Positions 35,138 to 44,065 are shown, numbered from the stretch's first letter. The stretch: 64,000 nt of DNA from Fodinibacter sp963800505 (GCA_963800505.1 CAWDBL010000024.1:1-64000), one strand, 5' to 3'. Program-made: numbers and translations. Notes: generated by a model from the letters alone, not told the origin.

Positions 35138-35593
35138 CTATCCGTGCGGTGGTCCCTCGGCCGAACCGGTTGCTCCGGCGGACAGCTCGGCGAGGACGCC
35201 CCGGAAGGTGGCGTAGCGACGCGGCCCCACGGCATCGCTCCACTGCCCCTCCAGCTCGGTCATCAGGGCAGCGAAGCGGATGAGGGTGGCGTCGCCCGAC
35301 GCGGTGCGCGTCACCAGCCGCACCCGCCGGTCGGATGCCGCGCGCGACTCGGCCAAGTGGCCGCTGGCCACGAGCGTGGTGACGAACTGGCCGCAGCCCT
35401 GCTTCGTCATGCCGACCAGCCCGGCCAGCTCGGTGACCGGACAGCCGGCCTCGGGCACCGACGCCAGCACGCGAAGGTGCGAAGGCCGTAGTCCCCCCCA
35501 GTCGTGTGCGAAGAACGTGGAGCGCACCTCACCGAGGAGCTCGGCGAGGTACATCGCGACGTGTGGGCCCCCGGCAGGGTTGACAGAGAACAT
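35138..35593 (-). CDS. MarR-family transcriptional regulator
   Basis: 151 aa. Winged-helix core: GLRPSHLRVLASVPEAGCPV, TELAGLVGMTKQGCGQFVTTL, GHLAESRAASDRRVRLVTRT. Helical dimerisation ends flank it. The start codon overlaps a symmetric TAAAGT-A-ACTTTA site, so autoregulation is likely. It is divergent from the phosphotransferase gene and lies immediately upstream of glyS. It probably controls the divergent gene, but read-through into glyS is possible. Confidence 0.88.
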   Translation of the reverse strand: MFSVNPAGGPHVAMYLAELLGEVRSTFFAHDWGGLRPSHLRVLASVPEAGCPVTELAGLVGMTKQGCGQFVTTLVASGHLAESRAASDRRVRLVTRTASGDATLIRFAALMTELEGQWSDAVGPRRYATFRGVLAELSAGATGSAEGPPHG

Positions 35594-35605
35594 AAAGTAA
35601 CTTTA
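35593..35605. promoter_or_regulatory. inverted repeat, likely MarR operator
   Basis: TAAAGT-A-ACTTTA has perfect 6-bp arms. It stands out as AT-rich in this GC-rich DNA. Its first base is the A of the marR start codon (minus strand), and it lies 44 bp before the divergent phosphotransferase start, which suits simultaneous control of both genes. Confidence 0.6.
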
Positions 35606-35649
35606 CCTTTTTGCAAGTGCCATCACGATCAGGTCAGGGGGTGTGGCGG

Positions 35650-36822
35650 ATGGTGAACAGGGGCATCCTCGGGACAGCGGACGTCGACGACGAGGCGTTC
35701 CGGGAGATCGTCGCCGGGGCGCTGGGTGAGGACCCCGCGACCGTCACGGTGCTCGACTGCGACGCCTCGGTCGTGCCGTACGCCCTCGACGCGATCACCA
35801 CCGCCGGCCGCTACTGGGTCGCTGCACGCGCGGCCACGCCGAGCGGCGAGCGCGACGTGCGGCTGTTCGTCAAGCACGTGCAGTCATGGAGCCGTTCGCC
35901 GATGTTCCGCCAGGTTCCCGAGGAGCTGCGGGCGCTCGCCGAGGCGAGCGTCCCGTGGCGCACCGAACCGCTCATCTACGAGTCCGACCTGCGCGACCGG
36001 CTGCCCGCGGGGCTGACGATGCCGGTGGCGCTGCACGTCGCCTTCCTCGACGAGGCGTCGGCCGTGATCTGGCTGCCGGCGCTCGACGTCGTCGAGCACG
36101 ACTGGCGCACACCGGACTACGCGCACGCTGCCCACCTGCTCGGACGGCTGGCTGGAAGTGCCGAAGTGGCCGAGCTCGCTCGGGTCGGCGAGCTCGATCT
36201 CGGTCCGCGCACCATCGCCACCTACGCCGACGGCCGTCTTGCCGGGCAGGTCGCACCCCTTTTGCGCTCGGGCGCTCTCTGGAGGGTGCCGTGGATCGCC
36301 GAGGCCTTCGAGCCCGCGCTGCGCGAGCGCCTGGTGGCCGCCCTCGACGAGGTGCCGGGCTGGGTCGAGGAGGTCGAGGCGGGACCCCTCGCGGTCGCGC
36401 ACGGTGACGCCTGCCCCAACAACCTGCTCCGCACGGCCGGCTCCGACGAGATCACCCTGATCGACTACGGCTTCTGGGGACGGCAGTGCCTCGGCTTCGA
36501 CCTCGGCCAGCTGCTCGTCGGCGAGGTCCAGCTCGGCCGGCGACCCGCCGACAGCCTGCCCGAGGTGGAGCGCGAGATCGTGCCCGCCTACGTCGCCGGG
36601 CTGCGCGCCGAGGGCGTCGAGGTCGACGAGGCCACCGTGGCCCGGGCCCACGCCCTGCACCTGATGGTCTTCACGGGGCTGTCCACCCCACTGGTCGCGC
36701 CGCCCGACCCCGACTCCGCTCCCCCGGACCGCGGGACCCGGGCGGTGCTCGCGCGCGACGCCCATGAGCGGGCGGCGATCTCGCGGTTCTGCCTCGGGCT
36801 GGTCGAGGCGACGTCGGGGTGA
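35650..36822 (+). CDS. aminoglycoside phosphotransferase/kinase-like protein
   Basis: 390 aa. The kinase-like fold shows the Brenner motif VAHGDACPNNLL and the metal-binding LIDYGFWG, as in APH and choline-kinase-like enzymes. The N-lobe strand RDVRLFVKHVQSW carries a candidate ATP-binding Lys. The ATG at 35650 is chosen; GTG at 35641 is an alternative. The substrate is unknown, and resistance should not be assumed. Divergent control by the adjacent MarR protein would fit a response to a small molecule. Confidence 0.8.
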   Translation: MVNRGILGTADVDDEAFREIVAGALGEDPATVTVLDCDASVVPYALDAITTAGRYWVAARAATPSGERDVRLFVKHVQSWSRSPMFRQVPEELRALAEASVPWRTEPLIYESDLRDRLPAGLTMPVALHVAFLDEASAVIWLPALDVVEHDWRTPDYAHAAHLLGRLAGSAEVAELARVGELDLGPRTIATYADGRLAGQVAPLLRSGALWRVPWIAEAFEPALRERLVAALDEVPGWVEEVEAGPLAVAHGDACPNNLLRTAGSDEITLIDYGFWGRQCLGFDLGQLLVGEVQLGRRPADSLPEVEREIVPAYVAGLRAEGVEVDEATVARAHALHLMVFTGLSTPLVAPPDPDSAPPDRGTRAVLARDAHERAAISRFCLGLVEATSG

Positions 36823-36850
36823 CCGGTCGCCGCAACTAGACTTCGTGACC

Positions 36851-37135
36851 GTGTCCCCCCTCCGCGAGTCCCTCGAGCGCGCCAGCCTGCCGGCGCTGAC
36901 CTACCTCAGCAGCCTGCCGCGCTTCGTGCCCTTCCTCGGCATCCTGGTGCTGACCTTCGCCGGCATCCTGCTGCCCTCCCCCGCCTGGCTGCTGCTGGTC
37001 GTCGTCATCGCGGTGCTGCTGTGGATCCTCGCGCTGGCCTGGCCGCGACTCACCGGGGCCGAGCGCCTGATGCGCCTGGCCGTCGTCGCCATCATGGTCG
37101 CCATCCTCGTCACCCAGGTGGCCCCGCGCGGCTGA
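36851..37135 (+). CDS. small membrane protein (DUF6703-like)
   Basis: 94 aa. A short amphipathic N-terminus (SPLRESLERASLPALTYLSSL) is followed by three hydrophobic segments (about 26-42, 46-64 and 76-91). I recall this layout from actinobacterial DUF6703 proteins, often near zur; the name is tentative. The start is GTG at 36851 (another GTG lies at 36845). Function is unknown. Confidence 0.65.
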   Translation: MSPLRESLERASLPALTYLSSLPRFVPFLGILVLTFAGILLPSPAWLLLVVVIAVLLWILALAWPRLTGAERLMRLAVVAIMVAILVTQVAPRG

Positions 37136-37146
37136 GTGCCTTCATT

Positions 37147-37183
37147 TGACAACGGTTCTCATTCTGAATGAGAATCGTTGTCA
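37147..37183. promoter_or_regulatory. Zur box over the znuA start
   Basis: Two 17-bp arms (37147-37163 and 37167-37183) around CTG are reverse complements with one mismatch. The core TGAGAATCGTTGTCA-type halves match Zur/Fur-family sites of actinobacteria, and zur itself is the last gene of the operon. The box ends on the A of the znuA ATG, so bound Zur would cover the translation start. No separate ribosome binding site fits, which suggests a leaderless or near-leaderless message. Confidence 0.88.
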
Positions 37184-38103
37184 TGAAGCGCGCTGCCCTC
37201 GCCATCCTCCTCGTCGCCTCGAGCGCGCTCGCCCTGGGTGGTTGCGGGTCCGACGCGCCGGCCACCGACGCCGGGAAGCTGCAGGTGAGCGCGTCGTTCT
37301 ACCCCCTGGCCTGGGCGAGCGAGCAGATCGGTGGCACGCACGTCGACGTCACGAGCCTGACCTCCCCCGGCGCCGAGCCCCACGACCTGGAGCTCACGCC
37401 CAAGCAGGTGAGCGGGCTCGGCCGGGCCGACCTGGTCGTCTACGCCTCCGGATACCAGCCGGCCGTCGACGATGCCGTGGGCAACGTGGCACCGAAGGCG
37501 GGGTTCGACGTGGCCCCGACCGCCGACCTGACGGTTCCCGCCGACGGTGAGGAGGCCCACGCGGCCGACCCCGGGACCGCGGCGATGGACCCGCACTTCT
37601 GGCTCGACCCCGTCCGCTTCGGCGCGGTCGCGACCGCGATCGGCGAGCGGATGGCCTCGGTCGACCCCGCGAACGCGGCTGACTACCGCCGCAACAGCGC
37701 CGCGCTCGTCGCGGAGCTCACGACGCTCGACAAGGCGTACCGGGCCGGCCTGGCCGACTGCCGCCAGGACCAGCTGGTCACCTCCCACTCGGCCTTCGCG
37801 TACCTGGCGCAGCGCTACGACCTGCAGCAGGTCGGCATCTCGGGAGTCAACCCGGACATCGAGCCGGACGCCGCCACCCTGCGCCGGATCACCGAGCTCG
37901 TCAAGGAGCAGGGGGTCACGACCATCTACACCGAGACCCTGGCCAGCCCGGCCCTCGCGGAGACGGTCGCACGCGAGACGGGGGCGGCCACCGCCGTGCT
38001 GGACCCGGTCGAGGGGCTCACCGACGCCTCGGCCGGCACGGACTACCTTGAGGTGATGCGCAGCAACCTCGCGACCCTGCGGAAGGGCCAGCAGTGCCAG
38101 TGA
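37183..38103 (+). CDS. znuA: zinc ABC transporter substrate-binding protein
   Basis: 306 aa. A lipoprotein signal ends in LGGC. Cluster 9 (ZnuA/AdcA-like) fold with metal ligands in GAEPHDLELTPKQV, MDPHFWLDPVRF, TSHSAFAYLAQRYDL and a late acidic site near AVLDPVEGL. The usual long His-rich loop is reduced to EEAHAADPG. I prefer the ATG at 37183; an in-frame ATG at 37168 lies inside the Zur box. The stop region overlaps znuC. Confidence 0.92.
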   Translation: MKRAALAILLVASSALALGGCGSDAPATDAGKLQVSASFYPLAWASEQIGGTHVDVTSLTSPGAEPHDLELTPKQVSGLGRADLVVYASGYQPAVDDAVGNVAPKAGFDVAPTADLTVPADGEEAHAADPGTAAMDPHFWLDPVRFGAVATAIGERMASVDPANAADYRRNSAALVAELTTLDKAYRAGLADCRQDQLVTSHSAFAYLAQRYDLQQVGISGVNPDIEPDAATLRRITELVKEQGVTTIYTETLASPALAETVARETGAATAVLDPVEGLTDASAGTDYLEVMRSNLATLRKGQQCQ

Positions 38104-38915
38104 CCTCGCACGACGCCCCCCTCATCGAGCTGCACTCGGCATCCTTCGGCTACGGCGACCGCACCGTCGTGAGCGGGGTCGACCTCACCGTCCGGCGCGG
38201 CGAGGTCCTGGCGCTGCTCGGACCCAACGGCTGCGGCAAGTCGACCCTGGTGCGCGGGCTGCTCGGGCTGGTCGAGCAGCAGGGCGGCCAGGTGCGCCTG
38301 TTCGGTGTGGCCCGAGAGCGCTTCCGCGAGTTCACCCGGATCGGCTACGTGCCCCAGCACCACACCCTGTCTGCCGCGGTGCGGGCCACCGTCACCGAGG
38401 TCGTCGAGGTGGGCCGTCTGCCGCACCGTCCCTGGTGGCGGCCACAGAGCCGGCTGGACGCCGACGTGGTGCGCGAGTCGATCGCCGCCGTGGGGCTCGC
38501 GGACCGCGCCCAGGCGGAGGTGGCCCTGCTCTCGGGGGGCCAGCAGCGGCGCGTCCTCATCGCCCGCGCCCTGGCGGGGCGGCCGGACGTCCTCGTCATG
38601 GACGAGCCGACCGCCGGGGTCGACACGAGCAGCTCGGAGGCGCTGGCCGGCATCCTGGACCGGCTCGCCACGGAGGGGACGTCCATGGTCATCGTCACGC
38701 ACGAGCTGGAGGCGCTGCGAGACGTCGTGACGCGCGTGGTCTGCATGGAGTCCGGGCGCGTCGACTTCAGCGGCACCGCTGCGGAGTACGCGGCGCACAC
38801 GGCAGCACACGCGCCCGGGTCGGTCCACCACCACGACCCGACCCACGACGCACCCCGTGAGCCCGTGCTGAAGGCGCCCCTCGACCGCCGCGCTGCCGAG
38901 GGCCGTCGTGCGTGA
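38094..38915 (+). CDS. znuC: zinc ABC transporter ATP-binding protein
   Basis: 273 aa. Walker A GPNGCGKSTLVRGLLGL, signature LLSGGQQRRVLIARAL, Walker B VLVMDEPTAGVD, switch His in VTHELEAL. The C-terminal tail is His-rich (HTAAHAPGSVHHHDPTHDAP), a possible zinc buffer or sensor. GTG at 38094 has GGAAGG 7 bases upstream; GTG at 38100, overlapping the znuA stop as GTGA, is the alternative. Confidence 0.93.
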   Translation: MPVTSHDAPLIELHSASFGYGDRTVVSGVDLTVRRGEVLALLGPNGCGKSTLVRGLLGLVEQQGGQVRLFGVARERFREFTRIGYVPQHHTLSAAVRATVTEVVEVGRLPHRPWWRPQSRLDADVVRESIAAVGLADRAQAEVALLSGGQQRRVLIARALAGRPDVLVMDEPTAGVDTSSSEALAGILDRLATEGTSMVIVTHELEALRDVVTRVVCMESGRVDFSGTAAEYAAHTAAHAPGSVHHHDPTHDAPREPVLKAPLDRRAAEGRRA

Positions 38916-39894
38916 CCTGCTCGCCCTCGACTTCATGCGTCAGGCGTTGCTCGCGGCGCTGCTGGCCGGCATCGCCGCGCCGCTCGTCGGGGTCTTCCTC
39001 GTCCAGCGCCGCATGTCGCTCATCGGTGACGGCATGGGCCACGTGGCCCTGGCCGGGGTCGCCGTCGGCATCCTCAGCGGGCAGGCACCCGTGTTCACCG
39101 CGCTCGTCGCGGCCGTCATCGCCGGGGTCGCCATCGAGCTGATCCGGGCCTCGGGCCGCACGAGCGGTGACATCGCCCTCGCCGTGATGTTCTACGGCGG
39201 CATCGCGCTCGGCGTGGTCCTCATCGCCCGGTCCAGCTCCGGCACCCCGGCCAACCTCACCGCCTACCTGTTCGGTGCGATCCTCACGACGAGCAGCGGT
39301 GACCTCGTCGTCCTCGCGGTCCTCACGGTCGTCGTCCTCGGCGTCACCCTGCTGCTGCGGCAGCGCTTCTTCGCCGTCGCCAACGACGAGGAGTACGCCC
39401 GGGCGGTGGGGATGCCGGTACTCGGCTACAACACCCTGCTCGCGGTGCTCACCGCGGTCACCATCGTGGTGTCGATGCGCGCGGTCGGCCTGCTGCTGAT
39501 CAGCGCCCTGATGATCATCCCGAACGCCACCGCCCAGCTCGTCGGTCGCAGCTTCCGCTCGAGCATGTGGTGGGCCGTGGGGATCGGGGTCGTCGCCAGC
39601 GTCGGCGGCGTGCTGCTCTCCTACCAGGCGGAGACCCCGTCCGGAGGCACCATCGTCCTGCTGGCGATCGCCATCTTCCTGGTCGTCAGCGGCGGCGCCG
39701 TGGTCCAGGACCGCTGGCGGCGGGCCGCGCACGCTCGCGCCGAGCGTCACGACCACGAACACGGGCCGCTCTGCGGCCACGAGCCCGTGCCTCACGGAGA
39801 CCACGTCGACTACCTGCACGACGGCCACCGGCACGCCGCCCACGAGGAGCACTACGACGAGCACGGACAGCACACGGAGGTGGAGAGCCGATGA
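38908..39894 (+). CDS. znuB: zinc ABC transporter permease
   Basis: 328 aa, GTG start inside the znuC end. It has about eight membrane segments of the ABC-3 family, with FMRQALLAALLAGIAAPLVG and LVQRRMSLIGDGMGHVALAG (family hallmark). After residue ~275 a hydrophilic tail holds more than a dozen His residues (HDHEHGPLCGHEPVPHGDH, DGHRHAAHEEHYDEHGQH). The tail is absent from most ZnuB proteins and probably binds zinc. The stop overlaps zur (ATGA). Confidence 0.93.
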   Translation: MRDLLALDFMRQALLAALLAGIAAPLVGVFLVQRRMSLIGDGMGHVALAGVAVGILSGQAPVFTALVAAVIAGVAIELIRASGRTSGDIALAVMFYGGIALGVVLIARSSSGTPANLTAYLFGAILTTSSGDLVVLAVLTVVVLGVTLLLRQRFFAVANDEEYARAVGMPVLGYNTLLAVLTAVTIVVSMRAVGLLLISALMIIPNATAQLVGRSFRSSMWWAVGIGVVASVGGVLLSYQAETPSGGTIVLLAIAIFLVVSGGAVVQDRWRRAAHARAERHDHEHGPLCGHEPVPHGDHVDYLHDGHRHAAHEEHYDEHGQHTEVESR

Positions 39895-40304
39895 CCGAGC
39901 AGCTCTCGGGCGAGCGTCGGCCCACCCGGCAGCGGGCCGCGATCGCGAAGGCCCTCACCGGCTCGGCGGAGTTCCGCTCCGCCCAGGAGATCCACGCCTC
40001 CCTCGCCGGCTCGGGCACCCGCGTCGGTCTCGCCACGGTCTACCGCAACCTCCAGGCGATGGCCACCGACGGTGAGGTCGACGTCATCCGCACCGCCGAG
40101 GGCGAGGCCGTCTACCGGTCGTGCGCCACCGAGCACCATCACCACCACGTCGTGTGCCGGTCGTGCGGGCTGGCCGTCGAGGTGACCGGGGATGCCGTGG
40201 AGCGCTGGGCCGAGGCGATGGCCGCGGCGCACGGCTTCACCCAGGTGCGGCACACGGTCGAGATGGACGGCCTCTGCGCGGAGTGCTCGGCAGCGCTCGC
40301 CTGA
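39891..40304 (+). CDS. zur: zinc-uptake regulator, Fur family
   Basis: 137 aa. Winged helix TRQRAAIAKALTGSAEFRSA, HASLAGSGTRVGLATVYRNL. Metal-binding part: CATEHHHHHVVCRSCGLAVE and the C-terminal CAECSAAL, giving the two CxxC pairs of the structural zinc site plus the His cluster. As the last gene of znuABC-zur it would repress the operon at the 37147-37183 box when zinc is plentiful. Confidence 0.94.
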   Translation: MTEQLSGERRPTRQRAAIAKALTGSAEFRSAQEIHASLAGSGTRVGLATVYRNLQAMATDGEVDVIRTAEGEAVYRSCATEHHHHHVVCRSCGLAVEVTGDAVERWAEAMAAAHGFTQVRHTVEMDGLCAECSAALA

Positions 40305-40318
40305 CTCCCAATCCGTCG

Positions 40319-41765
40319 CTAGCCCGGTAGAGGCGGTCCCCCGTCCTCATCCTGGAGGCGACGGAGCATCGTCACTGCGTCGTCGTTGTCCGGGTCCAGC
40401 GCGACGGCCCGCCGCAGGTGCTCGACTGCCGTGGCGCGGCGACCGTCCACGTCGTGGGCCCATCCCGTCATGAACCAGGCCGCGGACGACTCCGGCTGCA
40501 CCTGTCGCCACAGGTCCAGCAGGGGCCGGGCGAGGTCGGTGCGGTGCATCTCGATCAACCCCCACACCGCGTCCTCGAACCTCGCCTCGTCGACGTCGAC
40601 GGTTCGCGGTTCCGCCGCCGCGAGCCGCTCGTACAGCTCGGCTGCCGTCGACATCCTGGCCTGCACGAGCAGGGGTGCCAGCGGCACCGTCACGGGTGGC
40701 ACCGGCGCGGCTGCCGGCTCGTGCCCGAGCAGCACGTCGAGCGCCGCCCTGGTGAGGGTGAGGAGCGGGGCCGTGTTGCAGTTGGTCAGGACCGTGACCC
40801 CGATACCGAGGTCCGGCAGCAGGGCCAGGTTGACCGCAAAGCCGGGATCGGTGCCGGGGTGACCCACGACGGCATGGTCCCGGTGGGTGCCCCGGAACCA
40901 CCCCAGGGCCATCTGTGCGTGCCAGTCGTCCCACCCGGGCTCGGCCACGGCCTCCCACATCAGGTCGTGGGTCGTGCGCGACATCAGCCCGGCCCCGCCG
41001 GCCAGGTGAGCCACCATCCACCGGCCCATCTCGGTGGCGCTGCTGTGCAGGGAGGAGCTGGGTGCGTGCGACCGCGTGTAGGGGTAGGCGCCGTCGACCA
41101 CGGCCGGCGGCATCCCCAGGTGCGGGCCGGCGCCGAGGTGGGGCGGGATGTCGGCGGGCAGGAACGTGCTCGTCCGCATACCGAGCGGTTCGAGCACCCG
41201 CTGCGAGAGGACGGTGCTCGAACGACTTCCCCCGCACTGTGGCCAGCAGGTGGCCGAGCAGCTCGTACCCGGCGTTGGAGTAGGCGAACCGCGCACCCGG
41301 ATCGTGCTCCAGCCGCCAGCCTGCCACGCGGGTCGCGAACCGGGACAGCGCCTCGTCGTCGAGCTCCGGCTCGTGCCAGCCGTAGTCGACGACGTCACCC
41401 AGCCCGGACTGGTGTGACAGCAGCTGGCGCAGCGTCATGGTGCCGGCTCGCGGGTCGGCCCACGGCAGGTCGGGCAGGTAGGTCGTGATGCCGGCATCCA
41501 GGTCCAGCTCCCCGACCTCGACGAGCTGCAGCACGGCGCTGGCGACGAACGTCTTGGAGACCGACGCCAGGTGGAAGAGCGTGTCGGCCGTGACGGGTGC
41601 ACCGGTGGCGGTCTCCCGCGTGCCGAAGCCACGAGCCACGACCCGGTCACCGCTGTGCACCACGCACACCGCCACGCCCGGGACCGGCCAGGTCCTCAGG
41701 ATGTGATCGACGAACGGCCACAGCCGTGCCTCGATGCGGTGCTCGGCGTTCTCGACGAGGCCCAC
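40319..41765 (-). pseudogene. serine beta-lactamase-like hydrolase with TPR tail, split by a +1 frameshift
   Basis: Class C beta-lactamase/esterase fold: LFHLASVSKTFVASAVLQL (S-x-x-K, nucleophile Ser) and RFAYSNAGYELLGHLL (Y-x-N) in the first frame (from GTG 41765). VLSQRVLEPLGMRTSTFLPAD and the later VVGHPGTDPGFAVN (KTG-equivalent HPGTDPG) lie in the second frame, ending at 40319. The frames join by dropping one base near 41216-41220 (GKSFE then TVLSQRV). The C-terminal ~60 residues form a TPR-like pair (AWFMTGWAHDVDGRRATAVE, HLRRAVALDPDNDDA). Probably a peptidase or esterase. A sequencing error may explain the break. Confidence 0.85.
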
Positions 41766-41795
41766 CGGTCGAAGGCTACTCCGGAGGTCGGCGGC

Positions 41796-42449
41796 TCAGA
41801 ACGCCGAGACGGCACCTGTCGAGCGCTGCGGCCGGCTGAGCGCGCGGAGCACCGCGGCCTGGCCGTGGCGCTCGGCGGCGACCGACGCGAGCAGGCCGAG
41901 CACGGCATCCGCCGCCTCGTCGGGGAAGCGCGGGGTGTCGACGCCGATGCTCGACGCCAGGTCGTCGGAGTGCACGAGCACCTCCATCGTGCGGGTCAGC
42001 ACGAAGTCGGCGGCGGTCAGTGACCACCCTTGCCACGGGATGAGCACCGAGTCGGGACGGCGGCTGCCGTCGAGCACCGGCGCCAGCGCGGCCGGGAGCG
42101 CGGCGAGGTCGGCCGCCACCCGCTCCCCCAGGTCGGCCGGTCCTGACGCCGCGTACCCGTCGGCCGACGTGCGCACGTCGACGTTCACCTCGTCGTCGAG
42201 CCCCGCGCGAACCCACGCGGCTCGGCGGTAGTGCTCGAGGGCAGGGATGGGGTCGGCATCGTGCGCGGGCTCCGCCAGCAGCAGCACGACGTTCGCCGCC
42301 TGCCCGGCGAGATGGTTCGCGAGCCCGCCGACCGTCATGCCGGCACAGGCGCTCTCGTCGCCCCAGCGGGCCGCGACCCGGGGTTGGCGGATGAGGTCGG
42401 CCGCCACGCGCGCCACCTCCGGGAACTGCTCGACCAGACGACGGCTCAT
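41796..42449 (-). CDS. maleylpyruvate isomerase-type (mycothiol-dependent, DinB-like) protein
   Basis: 217 aa. Four-helix DinB-like layout with the N-terminal MDMPI pattern: WGDESACAGMTVGGLANHLAGQ (His ligand, given in part) and a second His in TRTMEVLVHSDDLASSIG. These residues form the usual three-ligand metal site of mycothiol-dependent isomerases. The real substrate is unknown in most members. It lies 9 bp after uppS on the same strand. Confidence 0.8.
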   Translation of the reverse strand: MSRRLVEQFPEVARVAADLIRQPRVAARWGDESACAGMTVGGLANHLAGQAANVVLLLAEPAHDADPIPALEHYRRAAWVRAGLDDEVNVDVRTSADGYAASGPADLGERVAADLAALPAALAPVLDGSRRPDSVLIPWQGWSLTAADFVLTRTMEVLVHSDDLASSIGVDTPRFPDEAADAVLGLLASVAAERHGQAAVLRALSRPQRSTGAVSAF

Positions 42450-42458
42450 GCCGCGACG

Positions 42459-43274
42459 CTACCGACCCGCACCGTCAGCACGTGCCTCGGCGGTGGGGGC
42501 GTCGACGGCACCGCCGTAGCGTCGCTCGCGGTCGACGTAGGACTGGATGGCGGCCCACAGGTCGCGCCGGTCGTAGTCGGGCCACAGCCGGTCCTGGAAG
42601 ACCATCTCGGCGTAGGCGCTCTGCCAGAGCAGGAAGTTGCTGGTGCGCTGCTCGCCCGAGGACCGCACGAACAGGTCGACGTCGGGCATGTCCGGCTCGG
42701 GCAGGTAGCGGGCCACGGTCTTCTCGTCGACCGAGCGCGGCTTGAGCCGGCCGCGGGCGACGTCCTCGGCGAGCCGCTGCACGGCATCCCCGATCTCGGC
42801 GCGGCCGCCGTAGTTGACGCAGAAGTAGAGCGTCAGTCCGCTGTTGTTGCGGGTGAGCTGCTGGGCGACCTCGAGCTCCTTGATGACCGAGCCCCACAGC
42901 CGCGGGCGGCGGCCGACCCAGCGCATCCGCACGCCCCACTCGTGCAGCTGGTCGCGGCGGCGGCGGATGACGTCACGGTTGAACCCCATGAGGAACTTCA
43001 CCTCGTCAGGGCTGCGCTTCCAGTTCTCGGTGGAGAACGCGTAGGCCGACAGGTGGGTGACCCCGACCTCGATGGCGCCGGCGACGACGTCGAGCAGCGC
43101 GGCCTCCCCCGCCTCGTGCCCCTTGGTGCGGGGCAGGCCGCGTGAGTTGGCCCAGCGGCCGTTGCCGTCCATGACCACCGCGACGTGACCGGGTAGCTTG
43201 TCGAGCGCGATGGCGGGTGGCCGGGCGCCACTGGGGTGCGGGAAGGGTGGCGGGTACGGGCTCGGCGCGCTCAC
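42459..43274 (-). CDS. uppS: undecaprenyl (isoprenyl) diphosphate synthase
   Basis: 271 aa. Cis-prenyltransferase making the polyprenyl carrier for cell-wall synthesis. Motifs: HVAVVMDGNGRWANSRGLPR (catalytic Asp), AYAFSTENWKRSPDEV, YGGRAEIGDAV, and DLFVRSSGEQRTSNFLLWQS. GTG at 43274 overlaps the recO stop (GTGA). In actinobacteria this long-chain enzyme is usually the one beside recO; exact chain length cannot be told from sequence. Confidence 0.95.
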   Translation of the reverse strand: MSAPSPYPPPFPHPSGARPPAIALDKLPGHVAVVMDGNGRWANSRGLPRTKGHEAGEAALLDVVAGAIEVGVTHLSAYAFSTENWKRSPDEVKFLMGFNRDVIRRRRDQLHEWGVRMRWVGRRPRLWGSVIKELEVAQQLTRNNSGLTLYFCVNYGGRAEIGDAVQRLAEDVARGRLKPRSVDEKTVARYLPEPDMPDVDLFVRSSGEQRTSNFLLWQSAYAEMVFQDRLWPDYDRRDLWAAIQSYVDRERRYGGAVDAPTAEARADGAGR

Positions 43275-43996
43275 CGCTCCACCATACGGAGGCTGCGGAT
43301 GCCGCGTTCGAGGTGCCACTGCAGGAACGCCGCGGTGAGGCCGCTGCCCTCGCGGCGGTGCTGCGGGTCGGAGGCGTCGGCGACGGCCCAGTCGCCGGCG
43401 AGCAGCGCGCTGAGCAGCAGAAAGGTCTCGGGTGCGGGGGCCGCGGAGCCGGGCGGGCGGCAGGCCGGGCAGACGGCGCCACCGGCCACCACGTGGAAGC
43501 CGCGGTGCGGCCCGGGTGCGCCGCACTTGGCGCAGTCGGAGAAGCTGGGCGCCCAGCCGGCGACCGCGAGCGCCCGCAGCAGGTAGGCGTCGAGCACCAG
43601 GTTGGGGTCGTGCTCCTTGCCGGCGAGCGAGCGCAGCGCCCCGGCGAGCAGCAGGTACTGCTGCAGGGCGGGTTCGCGCTCCTCGGTGAGCCGGTCGCAG
43701 GTCTCGAGCACCGCGGTCGCGGTCGTGTAGCTCGGGTAGTCGCGGGCGATCGCGTCACCCCAGGGGTCGAGCGTCTCGATCTGCGTCACCGTGTCGAGGC
43801 TGCGGCCCTCGTAGCACTGGATGTCGACGTGCATCGCGGGCTCGAGCCGGCTGCCGAAGCGCGACTTGGTGCGGCGCACCCCCTTGCCGACCGCGCGCAC
43901 CTTGCCCAGGCGGCGGGTGAGGAGGGTGACGATGCGGTCGGCCTCACCCAGCTTCTGGGTGCGCAGGACGATCGCCTCGTCGCGGTAGAGGGGCAC
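43271..43996 (-). CDS. recO: DNA repair protein RecO
   Basis: 241 aa. Recombination mediator that helps load RecA. The N-terminal OB-fold starts LYRDEAIVLRTQKLGEADRI. The zinc finger is CAKCGAPGPHRGFHVVAGGA plus CPACR (four Cys). The helical C-terminus is complete. It is coupled to uppS, the conserved actinobacterial order. Confidence 0.95.
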   Translation of the reverse strand: MPLYRDEAIVLRTQKLGEADRIVTLLTRRLGKVRAVGKGVRRTKSRFGSRLEPAMHVDIQCYEGRSLDTVTQIETLDPWGDAIARDYPSYTTATAVLETCDRLTEEREPALQQYLLLAGALRSLAGKEHDPNLVLDAYLLRALAVAGWAPSFSDCAKCGAPGPHRGFHVVAGGAVCPACRPPGSAAPAPETFLLLSALLAGDWAVADASDPQHRREGSGLTAAFLQWHLERGIRSLRMVER

Positions 43997-44065
43997 CGCA
44001 CCATTGTCGGGGCTACTCGAGCGATCGGCGGGATGCCGGGCCGCTCGGGCCGCTGCGGCCGACGG

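Noticed and set aside
35650..36822. Aminoglycoside resistance gene
   Set aside because: The kinase motifs are general to the APH fold; substrate residues cannot be assigned.
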